From NCBI GenBank assembly GCA_000151295.1, contig GG745337.1, positions 1,031,499 through 1,093,024 of the forward strand: DNA of 61,526 nt, read 5' to 3'. Both the position numbers and the translations under genes were made by a program. This document shows, in pieces, positions 14,119 to 25,052 of this stretch (the stretch's first letter is position 1; every line of letters starts with the position of its first letter). Origin of the DNA: Allomyces macrogynus ATCC 38327 (lineage: Eukaryota; Blastocladiomycota; Blastocladiomycetes; Blastocladiales; Blastocladiaceae). Under the pieces are notes generated by a model that worked only from the letters and a program-made list of their open reading frames with translations, did not search any database and was not told the DNA's origin.

Positions 14119-15618
14119 TCATGCCGCCTTCTTTGCCTTGCCCTTGATCGGCGACCCCACCACCGTCCCTGCCTCCATGGGCGCTGCTGCGCCAGTCCCA
14201 TTTACCGCGACCGCCGCCCCCGCCGTCTCCGGCTCTGCACTCTCGTCCTTGACGACAAGCCACATCTTGACCTTGTAGAGCGCCTTGGGCCAGCCTGTCT
14301 GCCACTTTTCCTTGATGACTTTCACGCCCGCGGCCTTGAAAATCCGGCGCCAGGCGCGTTCCGACCGCGTGACGGACGAGTCCTGCAAGTCGACCTCAAA
14401 GTCGCCGGCGTGGCCCGATGCCATGTTCTCCTTGATCCCGATGATCGGGCAGACGGTCAGGACGCGTTGGAAGAAGGCGACGAGGTCGTCGTCGGTCAAA
14501 TGGCCTATTGTCGAACGACACGTGAGTCTTGCAAGCGGAGGGGAGGAGGAATGGGTGGGTGGGTGGGTACGCACCGAGGACCCACTGGCACCAGACAAGC
14601 CCATACTTGAGCCCATGCTCTTGTGGGTCGAAATTCTGCAGCCCGACATTGATAAAGTGCCGCACGAGCCCTTGGTTCAGGACCGGGTCCTGCTTGGCCG
14701 TGTTGATGAAATGCGTGTCCTGCTCGACCAAATCGACGTGCGTGAAGTGGTGCGAGAGGAATGACTTGGTGACTCGGCCAATCCCAGCACCGCAGTCTGT
14801 CAAGCGTTGAGTGTCAGCGTGACCGGGGGAAATAGCAAGCGATCAAGCGAGCGTAGCGTACCGCACGCGGCTGCGGTCACGTCGATCGTGCCGTCGCGCA
14901 CGAGCGGGTCGATAAATGCAATCGAGTCGGCAGCGTCGCGGTCGTCGAGGTTCGCGAACCCGCCGAGCATCCCGTCCACGGTTGGCTCGACGTTCTGAGC
15001 GGGAGTGGTGGCAAGTAGACGAGAGTCAGTGAAGCGTCGTGCGCAGGGTGGGAGGGGCACTGTGCATGTGCAGAGCGTGAGCACGGCGGTGGGTGGGGTG
15101 GGGCGGGGTGCGGCGCCGCGCGCGACTCGGCAGCGTCATAGTGAGCCGGGTCGTGGTCGTGCTGATGCGGCGAACGGCAGTATGAGCCTGAGTATCGCCG
15201 GGGATGCGCCATGCGGTGGCGGTCGTTGTATCGGCCCTGGTCGGTCGTGGTCGCTCCTGGTCGCTCCTGGTGGTCGCGGTCGCGCCGTTTTCGGGCCTGG
15301 ATGGTGCCGTGCACATCGTGGTCACTCGTGGTCGGCGCTGCGAGCGTCATGGTCGTCGTGGTCGTCGTTACCGCAGTCGAGAGCTTCGCGACGGGTCGGA
15401 CAGTTGGCTTGCAGCTAGGTTCATCCTCGAGTTGCACAAACCAGTCCAGGCCATGGTTCCTTGATCGCCGCTCGTGCACCCACCGCCGTTTGCACGCGCT
15501 TGCTCGCAACCCGCTCGTGTGAGTGCGTGCGGAGCTCCCGTACTTTCCAGTAATCCGCGGCATCGCTATACCAGGTGGGTCCACCAGGGACCGTGGTCGC
15601 ATGCTCCTGGTCGCTCAT
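14119..15618 (-). CDS. NTMT1: Alpha N-terminal protein methyltransferase (NTMT1/Tae1 family)
   Basis: Four exons (15618-15544, 14994-14862, 14796-14575, 14504-14119) give 271 residues. The family pattern is clear in order: YSDAADYWK, PTVDGMLGG, the SAM-binding DCGAGIGRVTK, CQWVLGHLTDDDL, KENMASG and DSSVTRSE. The enzyme uses S-adenosylmethionine to methylate the alpha-amino group of proteins beginning, after Met removal, with an XPK-type motif, such as ribosomal proteins and RCC1-like proteins. Core length matches the family; a 40-residue Ala/Lys-rich tail (ending GKAKKAA) is extra. Intron 1 is 549 bp, far longer than the 60-85 bp norm here, and is filled with GGTCGTGGTCG-like repeats. Joining exon 1 to exon 2 restores the family's YWK-to-PTVDGMLGG transition with only four residues (NVE plus P) between, so no exon is missing. 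Confidence 0.92.
14995..15543 (-). repeat. Long intron with degenerate GGTCGTGGTCG-type repeats
   Basis: This is intron 1 of the NTMT1-like gene. From about 15230 to 15370 it holds overlapping copies of short units of the form GGTCGTGGTCGCTCCTGGTCG on the plus strand, and related GTGGTCGTGGTCG text recurs near 15340-15370. The unit is imperfect. A satellite-like expansion inside an otherwise ordinary intron would explain its length. Confidence 0.55.
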
Positions 15619-16435
15619 GGTTCTTGTGTTTCGGTTGTCGCTCGTGATCAGCAGGTCCAAGCGGTCGGTAGAAGCAGCGTGCGAGCAGTCTTGTCTTGCG
15701 CGCGGTCAGCGATGCAGCGTTGCAGCAAGTAGAGTGTCCTTGTCGTTGAGTGAGGGGATGGTGGGTGGTTCGTAATCGCTGTCCCGAGCCAACGACGGCC
15801 CACCCCGATCGCGCAACCTCACGTCGCGAGTCGGCGTGCACGTGGGGTGGGGCGAAGGCAAGGTGGCTGAGTCCACCTGGGGGCGTTTCGGGACCGCACG
15901 TCAGGTGGGCGAGGAGGAGAAGAGCGTCGGTGCACGTGTCTTGCGCGAGAGAGCAGCCGGTGCCCACCCCCAGCCGGCAGATGCCACGTTCCAAGTCGCG
16001 GCGCGTCCCAGTCTCGCTCTCCTTCTCCACCACCTCCGGCGACCACAACGTCGGCGACGAGCACAACAGCCAAGAATGAACCATGAATCCAGCAACAAAC
16101 ACGACCGTGCGGCCTCGTCAGCGCCACGCGCACCTTGTCCACCCGACAACGTCCGGCGCGAACGAGTCAACAAGACCCACGGCCAACCAACAATGACAAA
16201 ACACGATGAGCGCAAACAGGTCGCTTCAGACGACCCGACGACGACGGCACTGGGCATTTCTTTTTTTTTTTTTTTAAGGTAACGGCGTCTTAAAGCAGAA
16301 TGAAACGATGCGCGATCGCCCTGCACAACTCTACGCGGCCGCACCCTCCCTCGCGGCCGACCCGACTTCGTCCACGTCCTTCGCGATTCGACAAAACGAC
16401 GACGGCGACAACGCGGCAACCGCGCAGTGGGAGCT
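15619..16435. other. Intergenic region (817 bp), upstream of NTMT1 and downstream of the kinase
   Basis: This holds the promoter side of NTMT1 and the 3' side of the minus-strand kinase gene. A run of 16 T lies at about 16260-16275. No open frame shows family similarity. Confidence 0.4.
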
Positions 16436-19400
16436 CTACTCGCCCTGCTCGGGCGGCGACGCGCGCGGCGGACTATGCATCCGCATGACCCCACCACGCC
16501 GACCCATCCCCATCAACGACTCGGCACCGCCGGGCGTCGTATCCGCATCATCGTCCCCAGGCGCCGCGCCCGCAAACGCGACTTTTGGCCGCGACATCCC
16601 CATCGCGCCGCTCGAAGCTCCCGCTCCACTGGCCGCACCACCCGGTGCGCCCGTCCGCGCCGGTTTCGCTGCGCGGCGCTTATTGAAGATCGACGACTCG
16701 CCGAGCTTGAGCGCGAAACCGGCCGGCCCGGTCCCTCCGGCACTCGCCGCATGCCCCGCCGCGGGTTCGTCATCGGTGGCTCCGTTCGACGCGACCCGCA
16801 CGCGCCGCGCACCGGCCGACGCGCGCGGATGATGCTGCTGCATCTGCGCGAGCTGGAACGCCGTTTCCGTGACTTCGTCAACGGTCGGGGGCACGTGCAC
16901 CGCCGACGCGGCGTCGTCGGGCATCCCGTACGTCTGCCGGACGACGGCCGCGGGCGTCAAGAACCCGGGCCGCATGTACCCGAGGTCCTTGTACCGCTGC
17001 ACGTCGACGCCGTCGACGGCGGGGACCGACCTCGTAATTCGTCGTCCTCGGCACCCGCACCGGCGGCGGCGGGAGCGTACATGTCCTCAAACGCCTTGAT
17101 CGACGTGTCAAAGGAATGCCGGGAATGCGTTTTGCGAACGGGTTGGGGTCGCGATCGACCTCCCAACGCGCGCGAAGCTGTGGTCGGTCTGGGGCGGGGG
17201 CGGCGCGGGCGCCAGCGGGCTCACCGGCGCGCCGAACGGGGAAGGGGGGCGGTCGGTCGCGGGGGTCTTGAGCGGCGGGATCACGAACGCGCCCCAGTCG
17301 AAGGTCGCGGCAGCCGCAGGCTCCGTGGCGGGGTCGGTGTCAGGCGCTGCCTCGACGGCGATGGTCGGCGCGGATTGCGCCGGGTGCCGCTCGTGCGCGT
17401 AGGCGATGGGCGAGGTGAGGGGTCGGACTGGTGATAGGATGGGTCGGGGAAGGGGTCCTCGGCTCTCGACGTGCGGCGTGACGAAGGGGGCCTCATTGAT
17501 CCTGGCGTTGCGACACGGGAAGGGTCAGTTCGAGGACCACGGCGCCGGGCATGGCGCAGAGGAGGGAGACGGACCAAGGATGCACAAAGAAATCGTCGAT
17601 TGTGTACCGCCGCTCCGGGCGGACTTCGAGCAGCCGCGAGACGAGGTCCTTGGCTAACGCACGGGAAATTCACGGTTATAGAGGCATGGTCGCACTGGAA
17701 ACCCCGAATCGACATGGCCGCTCAACGTACCCGAATCCGACACGTTATCCCACCACGGCGCGAGAAACGTCCACTCGCCGCGCGCGACCTTGTGCGTGAG
17801 CACCTGCGTGTCCTCATCCTATCGCCCATCCCAACCGAATCAGCCCCCATCGCACCCCGCCCCCTCCCTCTCCCTCGCGCCCGCGGTACGTACATAGAAC
17901 GGCGGGAACCCGCACAACATCGTATACAGCACGCACCCGAGCGCCCAGATATCGACCGACGTCGTATAACTCTGGCTCGTGACGATTTCGGGCGCCGTGT
18001 ATCCGACGGTCCCGCACGGCGTCTTGGTCCCGTCCTGCCAGACGACTTTCGACAACCCGAAATCGGCCAATTTCACTTGCCCGATGCCGCCGCCGCCAAC
18101 GCCCGGAATGAACTCGCCTTCGTCGAGCTTGGTCTCGCCGTAGGTGCGTCCGGACCGTACGCGCACGGACCCGTCGAACGGGATTGGTGTGAAGAGCAGG
18201 TTCTCGGGCTTGATGTCGCTGCATGGCGGCGGGGACGATGTGGAGTGAGTCGTGGTTCAACGCGATGCGATGCGGGTGGGCAAGCAAGGGGACTTACCGG
18301 TGCACGACGCCGACGACTTGGTGCAGGTACTTGACAGCGCGCGCGACCTGAACAATCACGTGCCGCGAGAGCGCTTCGGAGAAAAATGTCAATTCGACGA
18401 TCTTGTGGAAGACTTCGCCGCCCGGTGCGAGCTCGAGCACGAAAAAGTAGCACTCGGGCGTCTCAAAGTGCCGCAGCAGACGCGTGATGTTGGGGTGCGC
18501 GAGCCGAGAATGAATGATCAGTTCTTTTTGGATCGACGAGCGCTATCATCGTGTCCGAGAGAGAGGGGGAGATAGTGTGTGCGTGTGAGAGAGAGGTCAG
18601 TGACGGTCGCGGCATGGGAGAGGTGGGGAAGGATCGCTCTGGCGTACCTGGCTCACCGACAGGTGCACCTTGTCAATGACCTTGATCGCAACGCGCTCCT
18701 CGGTCGTCAAGTCGACGCCCTGGTAGACGTGCGAGAACGCGCCCCTAGTTGACGACGCCAACCGTCAGCCCGTGCAGCTCGATCCGACGCAAACCCGGAA
18801 ACAAAACGCACTCGCCCATTTTCTTGACCAACTCGTACTCCTCGAGCCCCGGGTAAACCCGGCAACGACGAGTCGCGCCCGTACGCGGCTGGTAGCGGGG
18901 CGATCCCTGTGGCGCGGCGCGCATGCCGTGCCGCGGCCGCCGCGGCCCCACGCGTCCCCCGCGACCACGGGGCTCACATTCGCGCTCGCCGGAGTCGACG
19001 CGCTGAAATGCACGTGGTGATGGTGGCCGTGATGCTGCGTCGTCGCGTGCGTCCGGACGGCCGTCGCGTCCTCGTCGTCCGACAAGTCCATGGACGAGAC
19101 CGGGTGCTGGAACGCGTCATCGTCCCCATCTTCGTCATCGTCGTCGTCGTGAATCCGCACGACCCGGCCACGGCCACCGGCAGCAGCCGCAGCCGTGGCG
19201 GCCGCCTCGTCGTACGCGGCGGCCGCGTACAAGGTCGGGTCGTCCGGGTCGTAGAAATCCGGTAAACCCGAGGCACCCATGGCGGTCGCGGCCGGGTCCG
19301 GCGCAAGGCCGACGGCCGTGGGCTCGTCGGCGAACCGGAGGAGGCCGCGGGCGCCCGTGCGCGACCGCGGCAGCGCGGAAGACGCAGACGCGTCGGTCGG

Positions 19401-19726
19401 AAGGTGGCGGCGGCCGAGCATGGCGGCGTCGTGGTGCGTGGTCGGCGGTGACGACGCGGCGCTGGTCGACGACGAGGACGATGGGCAGTCGGTGTCGACG
19501 GAGGTCGCGACGGGCACGACCGTGCTGGCCTTGGCGGCGGCGGTGACGGGGTCGCGGGACTTGCCGGGGGACCCGCGCGTCGTGGAGCCGCCGGAGAGGA
19601 GCCGGCCGAATTGCTCGGAGAGGCGCGACGTCGCGGCGGTGCGCGAGGGCGGAGAGCTGTCGGACGGAGCCTGGGGGCCGATGGTGATGTTGAGGTCGGA
19701 GCGGCGGCGTGCGGCGCGGTCTGATC
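16436..19726 (-). CDS. CaMK-group Ser/Thr kinase, Srk1/Rck2 (MAPKAP-kinase-like)
   Basis: A multi-exon minus-strand gene. The N-terminal region (19726 to about 18907) is disordered, with an acidic run and a His run. The kinase domain follows: EYELVKKMGEGAFSHVYQG, EERVAIKVIDK, the E-helix, HRDIKPENLLF, ADFGLSKVVWQDGTKTPCGT, then GYTAPEIV, DIWALGCVLYTMLCGFPPFY and RPERRYTIDDFFVHPW. The activation segment TPCGTVGYTAPEIV and the FALKLGESSIFNKRR tail are hallmarks of Rck2/Srk1, kinases phosphorylated by stress MAPKs (Hog1/Sty1). An insertion of about 25 residues follows KPENLLF, with a glycine run. Seven introns in the N-terminal and kinase regions are clear (for example 18907-18976 and 18745-18811). 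Two points are unresolved: the first exon, which may lie in the neighbouring N gap, and the reading frame at about 17120-17165, where IPGIP and FDTSIKAFED are in different frames. Confidence 0.85.
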
Positions 19727-19923
19727 AAACGAACCCGGGGCCCACAGTGGGCGTTAGTCTAGACGCGCGAAACGAAACGAAGCGAGCGAGCACCAGATCG
19801 CGCATGGGGCCTCGGCGCGAACGCGGCGCGGCACACGGGCCGCGTCATGAACACCTCGACAGCGCCATCATGCCCTTGATCAGCAGTCCACCACGGCTGC
19901 ACGAACGCGGAAACGCGAAAGCG

Positions 19924-20501
19924 NNNNNNNNNNNNNNNNNNNNNNNNNNNNNNNNNNNNNNNNNNNNNNNNNNNNNNNNNNNNNNNNNNNNNNNNNNNNN
20001 NNNNNNNNNNNNNNNNNNNNNNNNNNNNNNNNNNNNNNNNNNNNNNNNNNNNNNNNNNNNNNNNNNNNNNNNNNNNNNNNNNNNNNNNNNNNNNNNNNNN
20101 NNNNNNNNNNNNNNNNNNNNNNNNNNNNNNNNNNNNNNNNNNNNNNNNNNNNNNNNNNNNNNNNNNNNNNNNNNNNNNNNNNNNNNNNNNNNNNNNNNNN
20201 NNNNNNNNNNNNNNNNNNNNNNNNNNNNNNNNNNNNNNNNNNNNNNNNNNNNNNNNNNNNNNNNNNNNNNNNNNNNNNNNNNNNNNNNNNNNNNNNNNNN
20301 NNNNNNNNNNNNNNNNNNNNNNNNNNNNNNNNNNNNNNNNNNNNNNNNNNNNNNNNNNNNNNNNNNNNNNNNNNNNNNNNNNNNNNNNNNNNNNNNNNNN
20401 NNNNNNNNNNNNNNNNNNNNNNNNNNNNNNNNNNNNNNNNNNNNNNNNNNNNNNNNNNNNNNNNNNNNNNNNNNNNNNNNNNNNNNNNNNNNNNNNNNNN
20501 N
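19924..20501. other. Assembly gap (578 N)
   Basis: A run of 578 undetermined bases. It lies between the 5' end of the kinase gene and the 5' end of RAD1, so both genes may have first exons or promoters hidden here. Both flanking genes also show a frame irregularity, which suggests locally weak sequence. Confidence 0.99.
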
Positions 20502-20879
20502 CCGAAATCACTCGAATTGGGGCACGGACAGGTGCGCGGCCATGCTATTGCGGTGCGGCGGCGGTGGTGCGCGGTGAGCGGGGTGCGGTGGGCGATCGGC
20601 GCGAGGCACGGCGGGCGCGTGGCGATGTTGGCGGACGGACGTGCCGGGCGGGTGCCGTGAGATGGACAGGAAACACGGGCAATCGGGGAGGAGAACGGGG
20701 ACGAGGCTGCGAGCCGCGGCAAAGGGCAAAGGGCGATGCGCGCGAGGGCGGTCGTGGGGCGCTGGAGCGCGTCGTTCCCGCCGACCGGCGATGGCGATGC
20801 GCGCGCGTCGAGGGCCACCAACCAGCCGTCCGCACGGTCGTTGGGCGGCAGGGTGCGAGACGGTCCAACGCGACGGCAA

Positions 20880-22457
20880 TGCACACGCACCGCCACACGA
20901 CGGCGTATGCGTCGTCGCCGCCTTCGGGCGTGCCCACCAACAGCTCCGCGACCGTCCCCGCCGACCGCACGCCCGCCTCGGCCATTGCCGCGCACCTCGG
21001 CGCCACGCCCACGACGCCGACCCGGGCTGCACCAGCGCACACGGCCCGGGCCCATCCGCCGTAGCGACCCCGTCGGACCGCCCGCTCTTCACCGCAGCCG
21101 TCGACAATGTGCGGCTCATCGCGCCGCTCCTGCGCGTCGCACACGTGCAGCCACCGCCGCGGCCTCAAAGTCGCCGCGGGCGATACCAGCCTCGTTACCG
21201 CCGCCTACATGCCGCGCACCGTCCTTCGCGAGTTTGCCTGGCGCGGCGACCGCCATGCCGCGGCGCCCGGCCTGCTCAGCAGTGTCGATCTCGACGAGGA
21301 CGATCCAGAGGTGGACGAGGACGACGAACCGTGTGCGGTCACCGTCGATATGGCCACGCTCATCGACTGCCTGAACCTGTACCAGTCGGCACTCGTCTAC
21401 CCGCGGGCGTCGCCGCGGGCTCGGTCCCGCTCGTGGCCATGGCCGCGGCGTCGGCGACGTTTGGGTCGTTGGCATTTGCGCACCGGTCGGTCGGCGCGGT
21501 TTTGCCGCCGCAGGGAGCTGCGGGTGCTGGGGTAGCGCCTGTTCATTTGGGCCCGTCCGCGACATCCGCGCGGCTCGCGTGCCAGTCGCTGACGCACCCG
21601 CTCAGGCTCGTGTCCGTTATCCACTCCACGCCTGATCCCGGCCGTGATCTACCGCGGCTGACTGAAACCTCTCACTCCCCTCTCCCTAGCCTGACCGACT
21701 TGGCCGCGCACCTGACGACCACGTTCCGGCTCGCGCATTTCGCTGCCGACCCTGTCATCTACCAACTGATCGTGCACGCCGAATGGTGACGCGACGTCCT
21801 CGCGGAACTCGCGCTCGCCCTCTCGGGCAAACCGTCCACGTCGGCTCTCGCGCCCGACATTGACCCTCCGCCACCCACCACCGCCCTGACTCCTGGGTCC
21901 ACGGCCTTCGTCGTCATGACCGTGCACCCGCTGTACGGACTCACGTTACACGCGGTCACCGACGTCGGCACCGCCGAAGGCACCCGCGCGCTGGGCGCGC
22001 CCTCGATGGCCGCCTTTCCCGCACCCAACTTACTCTCGGCGACCGGGATCAAGTTCGCCTACCCCTGGCCAAGCTTAGCGGCGATTGCGCGCGCGGCGCT
22101 GGCGGCCAAGCGTGCGCTGAGGGCGAACGCGCGCGGATTCTTAAACGTGCAGGCGATGGTGTCGGTCATGCATGCGCGGGGGAACAGCAGGAGGTAGTGG
22201 CGTTTGTCGAGCTTGTGGTTGCGCCGTTGGAGGAGTATGCGTGGCGGGGAGCCACGGCGGCGGCAGAGACGGAAGGGGTGGAAGGGGACCGGCGACGGCA
22301 GGCGTGGGTACTGGGGGCGCGCCGGCGGGATGGGATGATGGTGGGGAGGGGATTGATGGGGATGAAGACGCGTTTTGATGCGGAGCGTTGGAGGTGGGGA
22401 ATTTTTTGGATTCGATTTTGCTCTGCGAGTGTGTGCGGTTTGGCAGGCAAGGGGTGA
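20880..22457 (+). pseudogene. RAD1: RAD1-like 9-1-1 checkpoint clamp subunit with frame breaks
   Basis: Plus-strand fragments match Rad1 in order: AAVDNVRLIAPLLRVAHV (21083), RGLKVAAGDTSLVTAAYMP, AVTVDMATLIDCLNLYQSA, SARLACQSLTHPLRLV, DPVIYQLIVHAEW, then VLAELALALS, MTVHPLYGLTLHAV, GFLNVQAMVSVMHARGN and EVVAFVELVVAPLEEY. Rad1 with Rad9 and Hus1 forms the PCNA-like checkpoint clamp. Two introns restore phase (21395-21513 and 21612-21689). Three defects remain: a frame change near 21150-21165 between RVAHV and RGLKV, an in-frame TGA at 21787-21789 inside the conserved region, and a one-base frame change near 22187 just before EVVAFVELVV. Introns cannot plausibly remove these. It is either a decaying copy or a gene hit by sequencing errors next to the N gap. 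The start (ATG 20880 suggested) and the 3' end are approximate. Confidence 0.6.
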
Positions 22458-23512
22458 CGCGGAAAGATGCAGCTTTGGCAGAACCATGGCTGCGCAAAGA
22501 CAAACCGCGTCCACTTCCGGCAATCCACCTGGGCACGCATCCTTCATCCCGGCCTTTCTCGGTCGCGTTTGGTGCACGACAATCGGACACAAACGTCCCC
22601 ATGCCGGCTTCCTGCAGGCAAATCAAGTCCCGGGGCCAACGCTTATCGGTGGCGTCCGGGCCGGCCAAGGCGTTGGTCCTGCATCATGATTAGGCCCCAC
22701 AGCGCAAACCCACCGTCCTCGACTGAGAGGCCACGCGGTGTGCGCGCGTCGTCTGATGATAATGGGGGACCGCGTGGTCATACATCGACACGGTACCGCC
22801 GTGCAGGTTGACCGACGTTCAGGAGCACCTCGCAGAACCACTTTCCGTCGATTCATTGTCGGCCGCAAACGACATCATGTCGTAGCACACACACATCAAG
22901 TCAGGACGACACACCATGATCGAATACGCCAAGGGAAAGGAAGCATTCTCGAAGTTGGCAGTCCCGACACGGACCAAATCATCGCAGGAACACAAGTCGT
23001 GCGATTGCTCCATGCTCCAGCCAATCGGTCCCGGCTGGTCTCTGCGTGGGGAGAAGCTCTAGTGCACGGCCCCGGATATGAGCCCAGTATCGTCCACGCC
23101 ATGCGCCAATCGTGCACTAACACCGCGTGCAAACCGGGCAAGTCGGTCACCATCTCGAAGTCGCTGGCTGCTGTCGACCATGACTTGCTGGTCGTCACCA
23201 CGACGCGTTTTTGGTGCTGCCGGCGGAACGAGGACGATGACGGCGCGTGCCTACGTCGGCCCGCGTGCGCGCGCCAGGGCGGAGGAGGACGTGCTGCTGC
23301 CGAGTCTGTGCATCGGATCGTACGTCGTCGCGAACGCCTGCTGCTTGCGCCGCCCAAGGCAGCCGACGATAAAAAGCAATCGATCCCCCTCATCGTAGCC
23401 GCACCTCTCGATTCTTCGTATCGCACCCGTTGCACCCTTGCTTGGACCGTTCCACGCCAAACCGACCGGTCAACCAACCACACCAACGCACCAACTTGTC
23501 GACCGACCGAGC
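22458..23512. other. Unresolved region, possible degenerate minus-strand gene
   Basis: No complete gene could be built. On the minus strand several pieces look protein-coding but sit in different frames: VGTANFENASFPL (about 22950), WFCEVLLNVGQP (22830), GGFALWGLIMMQ (22700) and RDLICLQEAGMGTFVSDC (22625). The TANFE and LQE pieces recall metal-binding motifs of the endonuclease/exonuclease/phosphatase superfamily, but too little sequence is left before RAD1 for that domain. A long plus-strand frame (22738-23619) is judged to be an antisense shadow. The right end must also carry the SWEET gene promoter. Confidence 0.3.
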
Positions 23513-24774
23513 ATGTCGTCGGCCTCGGATGTCCTGCTCAAGTGGGTCGTGCCCGTGTGCGGGAACACGACGGCGAGTTCGTGTCTGACAATCTCGGCCG
23601 AGTCCACGCGTGGTGGTGAACGTTGTCACTCACCGTCGCTATTCTTTCATGACCAGTTTTGCTGTCGCTCTCGCCATTACCGACCGTGCTTCAGGTCCAT
23701 AAAAGCGAGCGAAAACGGTGGAGAAGACGCGCGAACAGGATTCTGACGATGGTCGATTTTTACTTTTCTAGCTTCGCAAAACCGGCAAGCTCGGGACCAA
23801 CAACCCGTACGTCGTCCTGTCAGCGATGCGCTGCACCGTCGATCCGCTTATGCTGAGCTTGTACGATTGCATCTCCAGTCTTCCCTATGCCTTTGTCTAC
23901 GCCAACGCGCTCGTATGGGTCGTCTACGGTCTCCTCAAAAAGGACTACGTTCGTATCATCGCGTCCGTGATTTCCGCCCTGATCCCACAATTACCCTCAA
24001 CTCACCATTCTCCATTTCCGCAACCGCTAGTGGGTCTGCATCCCCAACATGATCGGCGTCCTGCTCGGCCAATTCTACGTGCACACGGCTTACGGGCTCG
24101 CGAACCCACGGCAAAAGTTGCAAATGGATCTGGTCGCGATCGGCTCCTCGTTTGTCGTCTATCTGCTGGCCACGATCGTGTTCCTCGGCATGCCGTACGA
24201 AGCGGGCCAGCTGGCCATGGGCATCTTGACGATCGTGATTCAAGTGCTCTACTACGGGTCGCCATTGTCGACGCTCGTGGAAGTGGTGAGGACGCGCAAT
24301 TCCGTGCATTTCCTGTTGCCGCTCGCGCTTATGGGAGTGGTACGTTGCGAAGCGCGCGGTATCCGGGGATTGGGCAGGTGGAGAGTGATGGACATGATGC
24401 TCACTTTTGAATGGTACAGATCAACGGCGGGTTTTGGACCGTCTACGGATTCTTTGTCGTGGCCAAGGCTGACTTGTTCATTTGGGTATGCTGCCCTGGT
24501 AATGAGTCTGCAGCTTGCTTTGGACGTGTTCTGACGTGCTTCCTCCCGTCCTCCATAGCTGCCAAACGTGGTCGGCACCACGTTTGCCGCAATCCAAATG
24601 CTCTGCCGGCTCGTCTTCCCAGCACATCCGGTCACAGGCGGTGCCGTGGACCTCGAAAAGGCGCAGTCGCCGCGAAACTCGGTAGTACGGCCGCAGTCGC
24701 CGCGGTCGTCGACGATTCGCGCCGCCGGGCCGCAGTCACCGCGGTCATCAACCGTACGCGCCGGGATGGCGTGA
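23513..24774 (+). CDS. SWEET-family sugar transporter
   Basis: Six exons (23513-23576, 23657-23694, 23772-23966, 24031-24339, 24420-24485, 24559-24774) join in phase into 295 residues. Two MtN3/saliva repeats are visible: SPLPTVLQLRKTGKLGTNNPY with YALVW-type helix text VYANALVWVVYGLL, then WVCIPNMIGVLLGQFYV and SPLSTLVEVVRTRN with FWTVYGFFV. Seven membrane segments are expected. SWEETs are facilitative sugar carriers, in the plasma or vacuolar membrane. They are rare in fungi and known from early-diverging lineages. The reconstruction is convincing because the proline tetrad region only appears when the first three short exons are spliced. The cytosolic tail contains near-repeats of PQSPRSSTxRA. 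Donors here are less uniform (gttcgt, gtccat, gtgatt, gtacgt, gtatgc) than in other genes of the window. Confidence 0.92.
24656..24770 (+). repeat. Tandem QSPRSS-type repeats in the SWEET tail
   Basis: The last exon encodes three consecutive variants: QSPRNSVVRP, PQSPRSSTIRAAG, PQSPRSSTVRAG. At DNA level the unit is about 40 bp (CCGCAGTCGCCGCGG core). SP followed by R-S-S/T looks like proline-directed plus basophilic phosphosites, consistent with a regulatory tail. Confidence 0.75.
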
Positions 24775-25052
24775 ACGGACTTGATTGAGCATTTGCTTGT
24801 GCTTTTTGTTCGAGTGTTGTTTTGTTTTTGGTTACCCTGGGTCGGCGGTCCCCGTGATGGGATGAAGCGGCCGCAGTGAGAGTTCTGTTCATATTGCCAT
24901 GTCGACAGGCCAAGCGCGAATAACTATAAAGGAAATGGATTCTTCGTATCTGTATCGTTCCTCTCCACCGTGCTGTGGACCGTCACCGCCAAGTCGTCCC
25001 CGCCAACCGGCTCTCATACGTTCCAAGTCCTCTCTTCTCGGTCATCAAACAA

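Noticed and set aside
16427..17434. 335-residue plus-strand frame opposite the kinase tail
   Set aside because: It is Arg/Gly-rich antisense of the kinase C-terminal region, which ends in the conserved LKLGESSIF tail.
22738..23619. 293-residue plus-strand frame before SWEET
   Set aside because: It has no family motif, Arg/His-rich composition, and overlaps the true SWEET first exon in a different frame.
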